DNA of 64,000 nucleotides from Spongiactinospora rosea (GTDB lineage: Bacteria > Actinomycetota > Actinomycetes > Streptosporangiales > Streptosporangiaceae): positions 930,001 through 994,000 of the forward strand of contig NZ_QMEY01000001.1 in the NCBI RefSeq assembly GCF_003315795.1. The letters run 5' to 3'. The translations under genes and the position numbers were made by a program. Positions 27,638 to 36,016 of the stretch are shown here, one piece after another (the first letter of the stretch is position 1; each line of letters begins with the position of its first letter). Below the pieces are notes generated by a model. It made no database searches. It worked only from the letters and a program-made list of their open reading frames with translations, and had not been told where the DNA came from.

Positions 27638-28519
27638 GTGCTGAAGTCCAAGGCGCGACGTCGCGTCGCCCTGAAGACCGCCGCCCTGGGAGCCATCGGG
27701 GGAGGTCTCATCTTCGGAGCCATTCCCGCTCTGGCCACACCGGTCGATGTCGTCTACTCCTGTACGCCACCTAACGGCCAACCGACCACCGTGACATTCC
27801 CGATGGAGCTGGTGGGCCCCTCCGGCACCCCCTCCCCGAACACGGCGGTGACCATCACTTGGTGGATCGGCCGCTCGGCCACCCCGAACACCACGCCAAC
27901 GGCAACGCCATCACCCACCGCCACGGGCACCAGCACCCCGCTGCCCGCCCCCGCGTCCATCTCCGCGAATGCGACGGTAGTGGCACAGGGCACCGTGGCG
28001 GCCAGCGGGCCGATCGCCAGTACCACTCCCACCGCGACGGGTGCTGTCGTGGTCGCCACCGCTGTCCCATCGGGCAGCCCGATGCCGATCCCCACGTCGA
28101 TGGCCGTGGTCCTGCACCCGACCGCCTCCGGCACGCTCGCTGTCCAAGGCGGGGGCTTCGTCCTCAAGGCGGGCACCGGCTCCAACACCGTTTACTACAA
28201 CTGCTCCGGTGTGGGCCCGTCCCTGAACCTCCCCATCGGTGGCACGGGCACGCCGGTCGGCACGCCGACCACCTCGACCCCCACCCCCACCCCCTCCAAC
28301 ACGCCCAGCCCGACGCCGAAGAAGACCAACACCCGGACGGCGACCGTGACGGCGGACACCCAGGTCGACAAGACCCCCAAGGACGGCGCGGCCACCGGTG
28401 GCGGTGGCGAGATGGGGCCGGACGGGCGGACGTTCGTGCTGGTGGGTTCGGTTCTGGTGCTGGGAGCGGGGGTCGGCGGGCTGTTCATGCGCCGCCGGGC
28501 CCAGGCGTCCAAGGGCTGA
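27638..28519 (+). CDS. Secreted Thr/Pro-rich surface protein, likely sortase substrate
   Basis: A 293-residue protein. A signal peptide ends near LA-TP (about residue 31), then VDVVYSC, similar to VDLDYNC at the mature start of the other surface protein here. Thr/Pro-rich low-complexity stretches lie at about 85-105 and 208-235. The C terminus has GAATGGGGE, a hydrophobic helix and MRRR, an anchor resembling a sortase signal although no LPXTG is present. The GTG is preceded by GGAG nine bases away. About 180 relatively AT-rich bases upstream suggest its own promoter. It pairs with the sortase that follows 15 bases later. Confidence 0.72.
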   Translation: MLKSKARRRVALKTAALGAIGGGLIFGAIPALATPVDVVYSCTPPNGQPTTVTFPMELVGPSGTPSPNTAVTITWWIGRSATPNTTPTATPSPTATGTSTPLPAPASISANATVVAQGTVAASGPIASTTPTATGAVVVATAVPSGSPMPIPTSMAVVLHPTASGTLAVQGGGFVLKAGTGSNTVYYNCSGVGPSLNLPIGGTGTPVGTPTTSTPTPTPSNTPSPTPKKTNTRTATVTADTQVDKTPKDGAATGGGGEMGPDGRTFVLVGSVLVLGAGVGGLFMRRRAQASKG

Positions 28520-28534
28520 TCGGACGGGCCGGCG

Positions 28535-29401
28535 GTGACCACCCAGCCCCCGGAAGAGGGATATCCGCAGCAGGGCGGACATCCCTACCCCGGCCATCCC
28601 GTCCCCTACGGCCAGCCGCAGCAGTACTACCCGCAGCCCGGACAGGTCTTCTACACCCCACCCACCCCGCCGCCGCCCCCTCAGCCGCCCAAGAAGGACG
28701 GCGGCCGGGCGCTGTTCTCGATCCTCGTGCTGGCCGCGGTGGCCGGAGTGGTGACGGTGGTCGTCGGCCTGGTGTTCATGCTGGCCGACCCCGCGGCCTA
28801 CAACCTGTCCGACGGCCGCACCCAGCTCCCGGCCAAGGTCCAGCCGTCGGCGGCGAGTGAGTTCTTCCAGGCCGCGCCCACCGCGCCGCCGCCGCTGCCG
28901 CCGATCAACCCGGCCCCGCCGATGCAGCCGTCCACCCCGCTGCGGCTGGTCATCAAGAAGCTGAAGGTCAACGCTCCGATCAAGTCCGTCGGGCTGGCCA
29001 AGGACGGCACGATCCAGGTGCCCCCCGCCAACGACCCGAACCGCGTGGGCTGGTACCGCCTCGGCCCCACGGCGGGCCAGGCCGGGCCGTCGATCATGCT
29101 GGGCCACAAGGACACCACCAGCCGCAGCGCGGTGTTCAGCCGGCTGCCCGAGCTGCGGTACGGCGACCAGATCGAGGTGCACCGCCAGGACGGCACGGTC
29201 GCGGTGTTCACGGTGGGCGGCATCGAGCAGGCGGACAAGCGGACCTTCCCCACCCAGCGCGTCTACGGCGACCGCGAGAACGCCCAGCTCCACCTGATCA
29301 CCTGCGGCGGCACCTACAACCGCGTGACCGGCCACTACACCGACAATGTCATCGTTTACGCCACCCTGACCGGCAGTCACCGCATTTCCCGGGCTTCCTA
29401 G
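28535..29401 (+). CDS. Class F sortase, second copy
   Basis: A 288-residue sortase. It has a Tyr/Pro/Gln-rich cytoplasmic tail of about 55 residues, one membrane helix (about 60-85), a linker, and the catalytic domain with GHKD for the His, ITCGG for the Cys near residue 258 and NRVTGHY supplying Arg before TDNVIVYATL. It is clearly related to the first sortase but has a quite different N-terminal tail, so the two probably act on different partners. The GTG starts 15 bases after the second surface protein. Confidence 0.88.
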   Translation: MTTQPPEEGYPQQGGHPYPGHPVPYGQPQQYYPQPGQVFYTPPTPPPPPQPPKKDGGRALFSILVLAAVAGVVTVVVGLVFMLADPAAYNLSDGRTQLPAKVQPSAASEFFQAAPTAPPPLPPINPAPPMQPSTPLRLVIKKLKVNAPIKSVGLAKDGTIQVPPANDPNRVGWYRLGPTAGQAGPSIMLGHKDTTSRSAVFSRLPELRYGDQIEVHRQDGTVAVFTVGGIEQADKRTFPTQRVYGDRENAQLHLITCGGTYNRVTGHYTDNVIVYATLTGSHRISRAS

Positions 29402-29447
29402 GCATTCGCGGCGCGCGAAGCCTTAGAATCCCCGGCAGGGGTGAGCG

Positions 29448-31142
29448 ATGAGCAGGCGGCCCAACATCAGCACCTCGATGCTGGCCGCCGTCGCGGCGGC
29501 GGCCTGGTTGTCGGTAGTGGAGTTACCCGACCTGTGGCGTTCCCCGGCCTGGGGGATGGGCCTGATGGTGGGCATGTCGTTCGTCTATGCGGGGGTCGTG
29601 GCCTGGCGCACCCACCCGCACAACCGGGTCGGCCCGCTCATGCTCGCGCTCGGCATCGCATGGATTCCGCAGCAGTTCAAGTTCGCCTTCGGCGAGCAGC
29701 ACGGGGGCCTGGACTGGCTCGATCTGGGCGTCGGCCTGTGGGCGGGCGTCGCCTGCCACCTGTTCCTGGCCTTTCCCACCGGGCGGCTGGACGGCCTGCC
29801 CGCCCGGATCGTGGTCGGCATCGCCTACGTCGAATCGCTCGGCATCCCCGGCGTGTCGGTGCTCGCCGAGCTGCGGCCGGAGGAGCCGTGGCACACGATC
29901 GCGACGTTCGTGGACCGTACCTCCTGGGGCCTGATCGTCGCGGCGGGCATGTCGGTGATCGGGCTCGCCGCGGCGCGCTGGCTGGAGGGCACCGCCGCCC
30001 AGCGGCGGGCCGTGACGCCGGTGGTGGCCGCCTCGATGGTCGCCACGATGGCGTTCATGGCCGACCGGGCGTTCAACGTCTACGACATCCCCGCCCTGGG
30101 GCTGCCCTCCGGCTCGCTGTTCGGGGTGTTCGCCGGGGTGCCGGTCGCCTATCTGGGCAGCATGATGCGGGTCCGGATCGACCGGGGCAGGGTCGCCGAC
30201 CTCGTCGTACGACTGCGCGGCAGGCGGCAGCGGGACGGCCTGGAGAGCGCGCTCGCGGCCACCCTGAAGGATCCCACGCTCAAGGTCGCCTACTGGATGG
30301 CCGACGAGGGCCGGTACGTCGATGCCGACGGCAACCCGGTCACGCTGCCGCCGTCGCAGGACAGCGGCCGGGTGATGACCCGCGTCGATCAGGGCGAGGC
30401 GCGGCTGGCCGTGCTGCTGCACGACGCGGCGCTGCTGGAACAGCCGCTGCTGGTCGACGCCGCGTGCGCGGCCGCCGCCCTCGCGCTGGAGAACGAACGG
30501 CTCACCGCCGACCTGCGGGCGCGGGTGCGGCAGCTCGCGGCGTCGCGGGCGCGGATGCTCCAGTGGGGCGAGGCCGAACGCCGCAGGATCGAACGCGACC
30601 TGCACGACGGCGTCCAGCAGCGGCTGCTGTCGGTCGCGATGACCCTCGGGCTGGCCGAGGCGACCACCGATCCGGCGCGGGCGGGAGCGCTGGTCGGCGA
30701 GGCCAAGTACGCGGTGCTCGGCGCGCTGGACGACCTGCGCGCGGTCAGCCACGGCATCCACCCGCCCGTGCTCACCGAGCGCGGGCTGCCCGGCGCGGTC
30801 AAGGAACTGGCCGCGGTCGCGCCGGTGCCGGTCGAGTGCGTGATCGAGATGACCGGGCCGCTGCCCCCTGCGGTCGAGAGCGCGGCCTACTACATCGTCA
30901 ACGAGGGGCTGGCCAACGTGACCAAGCACGCGCGGGCGAGCCGGGCCTGGGTACGGCTGACCCGCGGCACCGGGCGGTTCGTGGTGGAGATCGGCGACGA
31001 CGGGCGCGGCGGGGCCGACCCCGCCCATGGGTCGGGGCTGGAGGGCCTGGCCCACCGCGCGGAGGCCAACGGCGGCCGGCTGACCCTGGTCAGCCCGCCC
31101 GGCCGGGGCACAGTGATCATGGTGGAGCTGCCGTGCGAGTAG
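29448..31142 (+). CDS. NarL-family sensor histidine kinase
   Basis: A 564-residue kinase. The N-terminal part holds about six or seven membrane helices (residues 8-245) with short loops. A GAF-like region (about 260-350) is followed by the HisKA_3 dimerisation domain with ERDLHDGVQQRL (phospho-accepting His near residue 385) and an HATPase domain with YYIVNEGLANVTKHA and GDDGRGG. The signal is unknown but is probably sensed in or near the membrane. Its last ten bases overlap the response regulator gene. Confidence 0.93.
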   Translation: MSRRPNISTSMLAAVAAAAWLSVVELPDLWRSPAWGMGLMVGMSFVYAGVVAWRTHPHNRVGPLMLALGIAWIPQQFKFAFGEQHGGLDWLDLGVGLWAGVACHLFLAFPTGRLDGLPARIVVGIAYVESLGIPGVSVLAELRPEEPWHTIATFVDRTSWGLIVAAGMSVIGLAAARWLEGTAAQRRAVTPVVAASMVATMAFMADRAFNVYDIPALGLPSGSLFGVFAGVPVAYLGSMMRVRIDRGRVADLVVRLRGRRQRDGLESALAATLKDPTLKVAYWMADEGRYVDADGNPVTLPPSQDSGRVMTRVDQGEARLAVLLHDAALLEQPLLVDAACAAAALALENERLTADLRARVRQLAASRARMLQWGEAERRRIERDLHDGVQQRLLSVAMTLGLAEATTDPARAGALVGEAKYAVLGALDDLRAVSHGIHPPVLTERGLPGAVKELAAVAPVPVECVIEMTGPLPPAVESAAYYIVNEGLANVTKHARASRAWVRLTRGTGRFVVEIGDDGRGGADPAHGSGLEGLAHRAEANGGRLTLVSPPGRGTVIMVELPCE

Positions 31143-31780
31143 CGATCTGCGAAGATTCCGCGCTGTTCCGGGAGGGCATGACCCGGCTGCTGGCCGAGGC
31201 CGGTTACCAGGTCGTCGCGGCCGTGGACGACGCGGACAAGCTGCTGGCGGGCATCGCCGCGCACCTGCCCGACGTGGCCATCCTGGACATCCGGCTGCCG
31301 CCCACGCACACCGACGAGGGACTGCGCGCGGCGCTGACCCTGCGGCAGCGGCATCCGGAGGTCGGCGTTCTGGTGCTCTCCCAGTACGTGCGGGTCAGCT
31401 ACGCGGTCGAACTCCTCGAAGGCGGCGTGGAGGGCATCGGCTACCTGCTCAAGGACCGCGTCTCCGACCTGGCGGAGTTCGCGGCGGCGATCCGCCGGGT
31501 CGGCTCGGGCGGGTCGGCGCTGGATCCGGAGGTGGTCGAGCGGCTGGTGAGCAGGCACCGCCAGCCGCACGACCCGCTGAGCCGGCTCACCGGGCGGGAG
31601 CGCGACGTACTGCGGCTGATGGCCGAAGGCCGGACGAACCTGGCCATCTCCGAACGGCTGGTCATCGCCGAGCGCACGGTGGAGAAGCACTGCACGAGCA
31701 TCTTCGGCAAGCTCGGCCTCACCGCGGGCCCGCACGACCACCGGCGCGTGCTCGCCGTACTGCGCTATCTGAACGCCTGA
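31133..31780 (+). CDS. NarL/LuxR-family response regulator
   Basis: A 215-residue regulator partnered with the preceding kinase. The receiver domain opens VRVAICEDSALFREG and has the phospho-accepting Asp in AILDIRLP (near residue 50). The C-terminal LuxR helix-turn-helix is seen in LTGRERDVLRLMAEG and ISERLVIAERTVEKH. The GTG at 31133 lies inside the kinase gene. Targets are unknown; the sortase locus upstream and the metal-like module downstream are candidates by proximity only. A 20-bp tandem repeat spans its stop codon. Confidence 0.93.
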   Translation: MRVAICEDSALFREGMTRLLAEAGYQVVAAVDDADKLLAGIAAHLPDVAILDIRLPPTHTDEGLRAALTLRQRHPEVGVLVLSQYVRVSYAVELLEGGVEGIGYLLKDRVSDLAEFAAAIRRVGSGGSALDPEVVERLVSRHRQPHDPLSRLTGRERDVLRLMAEGRTNLAISERLVIAERTVEKHCTSIFGKLGLTAGPHDHRRVLAVLRYLNA

Positions 31781-31809
31781 CGAGCCACCTGAACGCCTGA
31801 CGAGCCACC
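31770..31809 (+). repeat. Perfect 20-bp tandem duplication across a stop codon
   Basis: TGAACGCCTGACGAGCCACC occurs at 31770-31789 and again at 31790-31809. The first copy contains the final codons and TGA of the response regulator. It parallels the repeat at 8746-8799. Confidence 0.9.
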
Positions 31810-31824
31810 CGGCGCGCAAAGCGG

Positions 31825-31846
31825 AAGGTGCGGTTACCCGCACCTT
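31825..31846 (+). terminator. Hairpin after the two-component operon
   Basis: AAGGTGCGG and CCGCACCTT form a 9-bp perfect stem with a TTAC loop, about 45 bases after the response regulator stop and ahead of the next start. No long U tract follows. Confidence 0.55.
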
Positions 31847-31920
31847 TCCCGGTGCGGTTGCCCGGCTTCCCCCCGACCGCGGCGCGGGGGAGGATGCAGG
31901 CGACGAAGGGAGTCTTGACC

Positions 31921-32979
31921 GTGGCAGTGGCAAACGCCGGCTTACGGCGGCTGGTGATCGATTCCGGTGAGGCACGTACGTGGGTGTCGGGCCGGACGGA
32001 CCTGGTCACGGCGTTGCTGGGGGTCTGGTTCGGCATCGGCCTGATGATCGACGCCTGGGCGCACAGCAACCTCGCCGAACTTGAGACCTTCTTCACCCCG
32101 TGGCACGCGGCGTTCTACTCCGGCTTCGCCGCCGTCTCCGGGTGGATCATCTGGCAGGTGTGGCGCAATGTACGGGCGGGCCGGCAGGGGCTGGCGGCGG
32201 TGCCGACCGGCTATCTGGCGGGCCTGGTCGCGATTCCCGGGTTCGCCGCGTTCGGCTTCATGGACATGATGTGGCACACCTTCCTCGGCATCGAGACCAT
32301 GATCGACATCTTGTTCAGCCCCTCCCACCTGGGGCTGATCTCCACGATGCTGCTGATCTTGACCACGCCGCTGCGTTCGGCGTGGAACGCGCCCGACATC
32401 GCCGAGCGGCCCTCGCTCGGCCGGTTGTTCCCCGCGTTGCTCGGGCTGGCGCTGGCCGGCACGCTGATCTCGCTGTTCGTCTCCTACGGCAACGCGATGC
32501 AGTGGGACGGGCAGGGCGTGGTGGCCGCACTCTCCATGACGGAGGGGGGCCGGACCGGCGACCTGGCCTCCTCGATCCTGATCACCAACGCGGTGCTGAT
32601 CCTCCCGGTGTTGTTCCTGGTGCGCCGGTGGCGGCTGCCGTTCGGCAGCGTGACCGTCATGTACCTGGTCGGGGTCCTGATGCCGGGCGCGCAGACCGCC
32701 TTTGACAACGTGCCGATCCTGATCGGTTTCGTCGCCGGGGGCCTGGCCAGTGACCTGCTGATCCGGTGGCTGCGCCCCTCGGCGGAGCGCCGCGGCGCCT
32801 ACTGGGCGTTCGCGGGGCTGTCGCCCCTCGTCACCTGGTCGCTGTACGTCCTGGTGGCCTCGGTCTCGGCGGGCAGGCTGCCCGCCGTACCTGAGCTGTG
32901 GACCGGCGCGCCGATCGTCGCCGGGCTGATCGGGCTCGCCCTCGGGGCGCTGTTGCTGCCCAACGCCCAGCGGGCATGA
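31921..32979 (+). CDS. Polytopic membrane protein with conserved-looking histidines
   Basis: A 352-residue protein with about nine or ten helices. Four His residues sit in or beside the first helices: AWAHSNL, PWHAAFYSG, MMWHTFLG and SPSHLGL, a pattern compatible with metal or haem ligation. I chose the GTG at 31921 because AAGGGAG lies eight bases upstream. The eighth codon is TTA, rare in such genomes and in Streptomyces a target of bldA control. Its stop overlaps the ATG of the next gene, which overlaps the third in the same way, so the three are one translationally coupled unit. I do not recognise the family. Confidence 0.7.
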   Translation: MAVANAGLRRLVIDSGEARTWVSGRTDLVTALLGVWFGIGLMIDAWAHSNLAELETFFTPWHAAFYSGFAAVSGWIIWQVWRNVRAGRQGLAAVPTGYLAGLVAIPGFAAFGFMDMMWHTFLGIETMIDILFSPSHLGLISTMLLILTTPLRSAWNAPDIAERPSLGRLFPALLGLALAGTLISLFVSYGNAMQWDGQGVVAALSMTEGGRTGDLASSILITNAVLILPVLFLVRRWRLPFGSVTVMYLVGVLMPGAQTAFDNVPILIGFVAGGLASDLLIRWLRPSAERRGAYWAFAGLSPLVTWSLYVLVASVSAGRLPAVPELWTGAPIVAGLIGLALGALLLPNAQRA

Positions 32980-34334
32980 TCCGAAGGCTCTGCCTGCTCC
33001 TCGGCCTGTCCGCCGTGCTGGCGCTGGCCGGGGCGGGTCCCGCTGCGGCGCACAACGTCGTGGTGGGGGCGGATCTGCGGATCGCCCAGACGATCGCCGG
33101 CGCGGAGCTGACGCTGGTGATCAAGGGGACCCCGCAGGTGCCGGGGCCGCTGCGGATCGGCGTGGAAACCTACCAGGCGGCGGGCGAGCTGCCGATCGCG
33201 CTGGAGCTGCGCTCGGTGACCGACGGACGTACGGTCACCGGGCGGCTCACGGCCGGGCCCGGCGACCGGTACACCGGGCTGCGGGTGGAGACGACCGGCC
33301 CGCACGAGCTGACGCTGCGGGCGGGCGGCGAGGTCGCCGTGGTGCCGTTCCGCGTCCTGGTGGACCGCGGGTCGATGTGGGAGGTGCTGATCTACGGCGG
33401 GCTGTTCGCGGCCGGGGTCGTACTGGTCGGCGGCCTGCTCACCGGCGCGCTGTCCCGGCCCGGCCGGGGGACGCTGCTGGTGGCGGGGGCCGCGGCCGGG
33501 GTCACGGTCGCGGCCATGATGGTCGTCCTCGAACCACAGCTCCCCACCGGCCCGCCGGACGGCGCCGCTCCCACCGCGACCGATCGGCAGCAGGCCGGAC
33601 GGCCGTACGTGCAGGGACGGGTGACGACGCTGCCGGAACGACCGGCGGCCGGGGAGGAGTTCACCTTGCGCATCGATCTGCTCGACGGGTCCACCGGCAG
33701 CCCCGTCGACGACCTGACCGCCCACCACGAGGCGCTCGCCCACGTGGTCGTGACCAGCGAGGACGGCCGCTACTTCCGGCACGTCCACTCGCTGCGCACC
33801 GCGCCGGGACGGCTGGAGATCCGGCTGCGCGCCGACCGGGCGGGCCGCTACCGGGCCTACACCGAGTTCGAGCGCGAGGACTCCGGCGGGCAGCTCATCT
33901 CCGCGGACTTCACCGTCGGCGGCGAGCCCGCGAGCCCCGCCGAGACCGCCGAGACCGCCGAGACCGCCGAGACCGCCGAGACCGCCGAGACCGCCGAGAC
34001 CGCCGAGACCGCCGGGGTGCGGTCGGCGGCGGCGGTGACCCGGCCCGCCGTACCGGTCGCCGGGCGGGCCGCGACGATCGAGGTCCGGCCGACCGGCGCC
34101 GTACGTCCCTGGCTCGGCATGGCCGGGCACCTGATCGTGCGCAGCGCGGACGGCGAGTTCTTCGGCCACGTCCACGAGATGAGCGCGGCCGGGCAGGTCG
34201 CCGCTCAGGGATTGCGCTTCACCTACGCCTTCCCCGCGGCCGGCCGGTACCTCGCCTGGGCGCAGTACGCCACCTCCGGCGGGATCGTGACCGTGCCGTT
34301 CACCGTGGAGGTCACCGGGGAGCCCGCACGATGA
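32976..34334 (+). CDS. Secreted/membrane protein with two HVH-containing beta domains
   Basis: A 452-residue protein. Signal peptide to about residue 25 (AAA-HN, leaving an N-terminal His), a beta domain to about 130, a membrane helix pair (about 136-195), then two similar extracellular domains: AHVVVTSEDG with FRHVHSLRTAPG and GRYRAYTEF, and GHLIVRSADG with FGHVHEMSAAG and GRYLAWAQY. They are joined by eight in-frame Glu-Thr-Ala repeats. The mature N-terminal His and paired HVH motifs suggest copper or another metal, but this is inference. The ATG overlaps the previous stop; the product is not a named family to me. Confidence 0.68.
   Translation: MIRRLCLLLGLSAVLALAGAGPAAAHNVVVGADLRIAQTIAGAELTLVIKGTPQVPGPLRIGVETYQAAGELPIALELRSVTDGRTVTGRLTAGPGDRYTGLRVETTGPHELTLRAGGEVAVVPFRVLVDRGSMWEVLIYGGLFAAGVVLVGGLLTGALSRPGRGTLLVAGAAAGVTVAAMMVVLEPQLPTGPPDGAAPTATDRQQAGRPYVQGRVTTLPERPAAGEEFTLRIDLLDGSTGSPVDDLTAHHEALAHVVVTSEDGRYFRHVHSLRTAPGRLEIRLRADRAGRYRAYTEFEREDSGGQLISADFTVGGEPASPAETAETAETAETAETAETAETAETAGVRSAAAVTRPAVPVAGRAATIEVRPTGAVRPWLGMAGHLIVRSADGEFFGHVHEMSAAGQVAAQGLRFTYAFPAAGRYLAWAQYATSGGIVTVPFTVEVTGEPAR
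33942..34013 (+). repeat. Eight tandem copies of GAGACCGCC
   Basis: A 72-bp perfect array of a 9-bp unit, encoding eight Glu-Thr-Ala repeats between the two HVH domains. Gains or losses keep the frame, so the linker length can vary without disrupting the protein. Confidence 0.95.
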
Positions 34335-34714
34335 GGAAGGCCCTGATCGCGGCGGCCCTCGTGGCCGTCGCCGTGACGATCTTCGTGCTCGGCCGGGGCG
34401 GCGGCGAGCCGGTCCGGGTGACCACGACCGGGGCGCACTACGGCGTCACCGTGGTGATCGACAAGACGGCCGAACGCGACTTCACCGTCGAGATCCTGCT
34501 CAACTCCGGCGACGCGGACGCCGTCACGTTCTCGGCGGTGATGCCGACCATGGGCCACGCGATGCCCGAGGTCACCGCGCGCAAGCCCGGCCCCGGCCGT
34601 TTCCTGGCCCAAGGCGACCTGTTCTCGATGACCGGGGTGTGGCAGCTCTCCATCCGCGTCAGCGGCCGGGCGGGCGAGGAGACCCTGGGGGCGAGCGCGT
34701 TGATCAGCGGATAG
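34331..34714 (+). CDS. YtkA/FixH-like secreted protein
   Basis: A 127-residue protein with an N-terminal signal or anchor helix (about 3-22) and one beta domain of the YtkA/FixH-like type. It includes VMPTMGHAMPEV, a Met/His-rich segment typical of this fold, and LFSMTGVWQLSI. Related proteins are found with copper-handling or cytochrome oxidase assembly genes. Its ATG overlaps the previous stop, making it the third member of the coupled module. A direct metal role is plausible but unproven. Confidence 0.75.
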   Translation: MRKALIAAALVAVAVTIFVLGRGGGEPVRVTTTGAHYGVTVVIDKTAERDFTVEILLNSGDADAVTFSAVMPTMGHAMPEVTARKPGPGRFLAQGDLFSMTGVWQLSIRVSGRAGEETLGASALISG

Positions 34715-34740
34715 GCCCGGGTGGTAGCCTCCGAAGAGAA

Positions 34741-34757
34741 ACCGAACAATGCTCGGT
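34741..34757. promoter_or_regulatory. Candidate operator before the thiolase gene
   Basis: ACCGAACAATGCTCGGT is an inverted repeat with seven-base arms (six of seven matching) around AAT, 29 bases before the GTG. TetR-type regulators of acyl-CoA genes bind sites of this size. The regulator is not in the window as far as I can tell. Confidence 0.4.
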
Positions 34758-34786
34758 CGCATCGGCGGCACCGATCGGGAGGCACT

Positions 34787-35932
34787 GTGGCAGAGGCGTA
34801 CATCGTCGGGGCGGTCCGTACCCCGGTGGGGAAGAAGAAGGGCGGGCTGTCGGCCGTGCACCCGGTCGATCTGGCCGCGCACACGCTGCGGGAGCTGGTC
34901 GAACGCACCGGCGTTGACCCGGCGGCGGTGGACGACGTGATCATGGGCTGTGTCATGCAGATCGGCCCGCAGAGCGTGGACATCGCGCGCAACGCCTGGC
35001 TGTCGGCGGGCCTGCCGGAGAGCGTCGCGGGCGTCACGATCGACCGCCAGTGCGGCTCGTCGCAGCAGGCGATCCACTTCGCGGCGCAGGGCGTACTGTC
35101 CGGCACCCAGGACCTCGTGGTCGCGGCGGGCGTGGAGTCGATGAGCGTGGTCCCGCTCGGATCGAGCGTCACCATCGCGATGCAGCAGGGCATGCCCGCG
35201 CCGTACGGCAAGGGCTGGACCGACCGGTACGGCACGCAGGAGATCTCGCAGTTCCGCGGCGCGGAGCTGATGTGCGAGAAGTGGGGGTTCACCCGCGAGG
35301 AACTGGAACGGTACGCCTACGACAGCCACCAGCGGGCCGCCAAGGCCATCGCCAACGGCCACTTCCGCACGCAGATCGCGCCGATCGCGGGCGTCGAGGC
35401 CGACGAGGGACCGCGCCCGGACACGACCCTGGACAAGATGGCCGGGCTTTCGACCCTGCGCGAGGACGGCGTGATCACCGCGGCCACCGCCAGCCAGATC
35501 TCCGACGGCGCGGGCGCGCTGCTGATCGCCTCGGAGACGGCGGTACGCGAGCACGGCCTGACGCCCAGGGCCCGGATCGTGACGCTGACCCTGACCGGCG
35601 ACGACCCGGTGTTCATGCTGACCGCGCCGATCCCGGCGACCCGCAAGGCGCTGGCCAAGGCGGGGCTGTCCATCGGCGACATCGACGTGACGGAGATCAA
35701 CGAGGCGTTCGCGCCGGTCCCGCTCGCCTGGCTGCGCGAACTCGGTGCCGACCCCGCGACCACCAACCCGAACGGCGGGGCCATCGCCCTCGGTCACCCG
35801 CTCGGCGGCACCGGCGCGATCCTGATGACCAAGCTGCTGCACGAACTCGAACGTGTGGGCGGCCGGTACGGCCTGCAGACGATGTGCGAGGGCGGCGGCC
35901 AGGCCAACGTGACCATCATCGAACGGCTCTGA
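34787..35932 (+). CDS. Acetyl-CoA acetyltransferase (thiolase)
   Basis: A 381-residue thiolase that cleaves 3-ketoacyl-CoA or condenses acyl-CoAs. The nucleophilic Cys is in DRQCGSSQQA near residue 90. The His is in NEAFAPV / GGAIALGHPLG, and the C-terminal catalytic Cys is in QTMCEGGGQAN. The GTG at 34787 is preceded by GGGAGG; the frame is open further upstream but those residues are not thiolase-like. A palindromic operator candidate lies just upstream. The gene stands alone. Confidence 0.93.
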   Translation: MAEAYIVGAVRTPVGKKKGGLSAVHPVDLAAHTLRELVERTGVDPAAVDDVIMGCVMQIGPQSVDIARNAWLSAGLPESVAGVTIDRQCGSSQQAIHFAAQGVLSGTQDLVVAAGVESMSVVPLGSSVTIAMQQGMPAPYGKGWTDRYGTQEISQFRGAELMCEKWGFTREELERYAYDSHQRAAKAIANGHFRTQIAPIAGVEADEGPRPDTTLDKMAGLSTLREDGVITAATASQISDGAGALLIASETAVREHGLTPRARIVTLTLTGDDPVFMLTAPIPATRKALAKAGLSIGDIDVTEINEAFAPVPLAWLRELGADPATTNPNGGAIALGHPLGGTGAILMTKLLHELERVGGRYGLQTMCEGGGQANVTIIERL

Positions 35933-35952
35933 TCCGCCGGAAAAGCCAGTGG

Positions 35953-36000
35953 CGCGGTGACCCGGCGCTCCGCTCCAGCCGGAGCGCCGGGGCCACCGCG
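35953..36000. terminator. Long GC-rich hairpin after the thiolase gene
   Basis: CGCGGTG and CCCGGCGCTCC pair with GGAGCGCCGGG and CACCGCG around a 9-base loop, giving a two-part stem of 18 base pairs. It lies between the thiolase and a convergent small ORF and could serve both. Confidence 0.65.
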
Positions 36001-36016
36001 CCTGCCCTGCGGGTGT

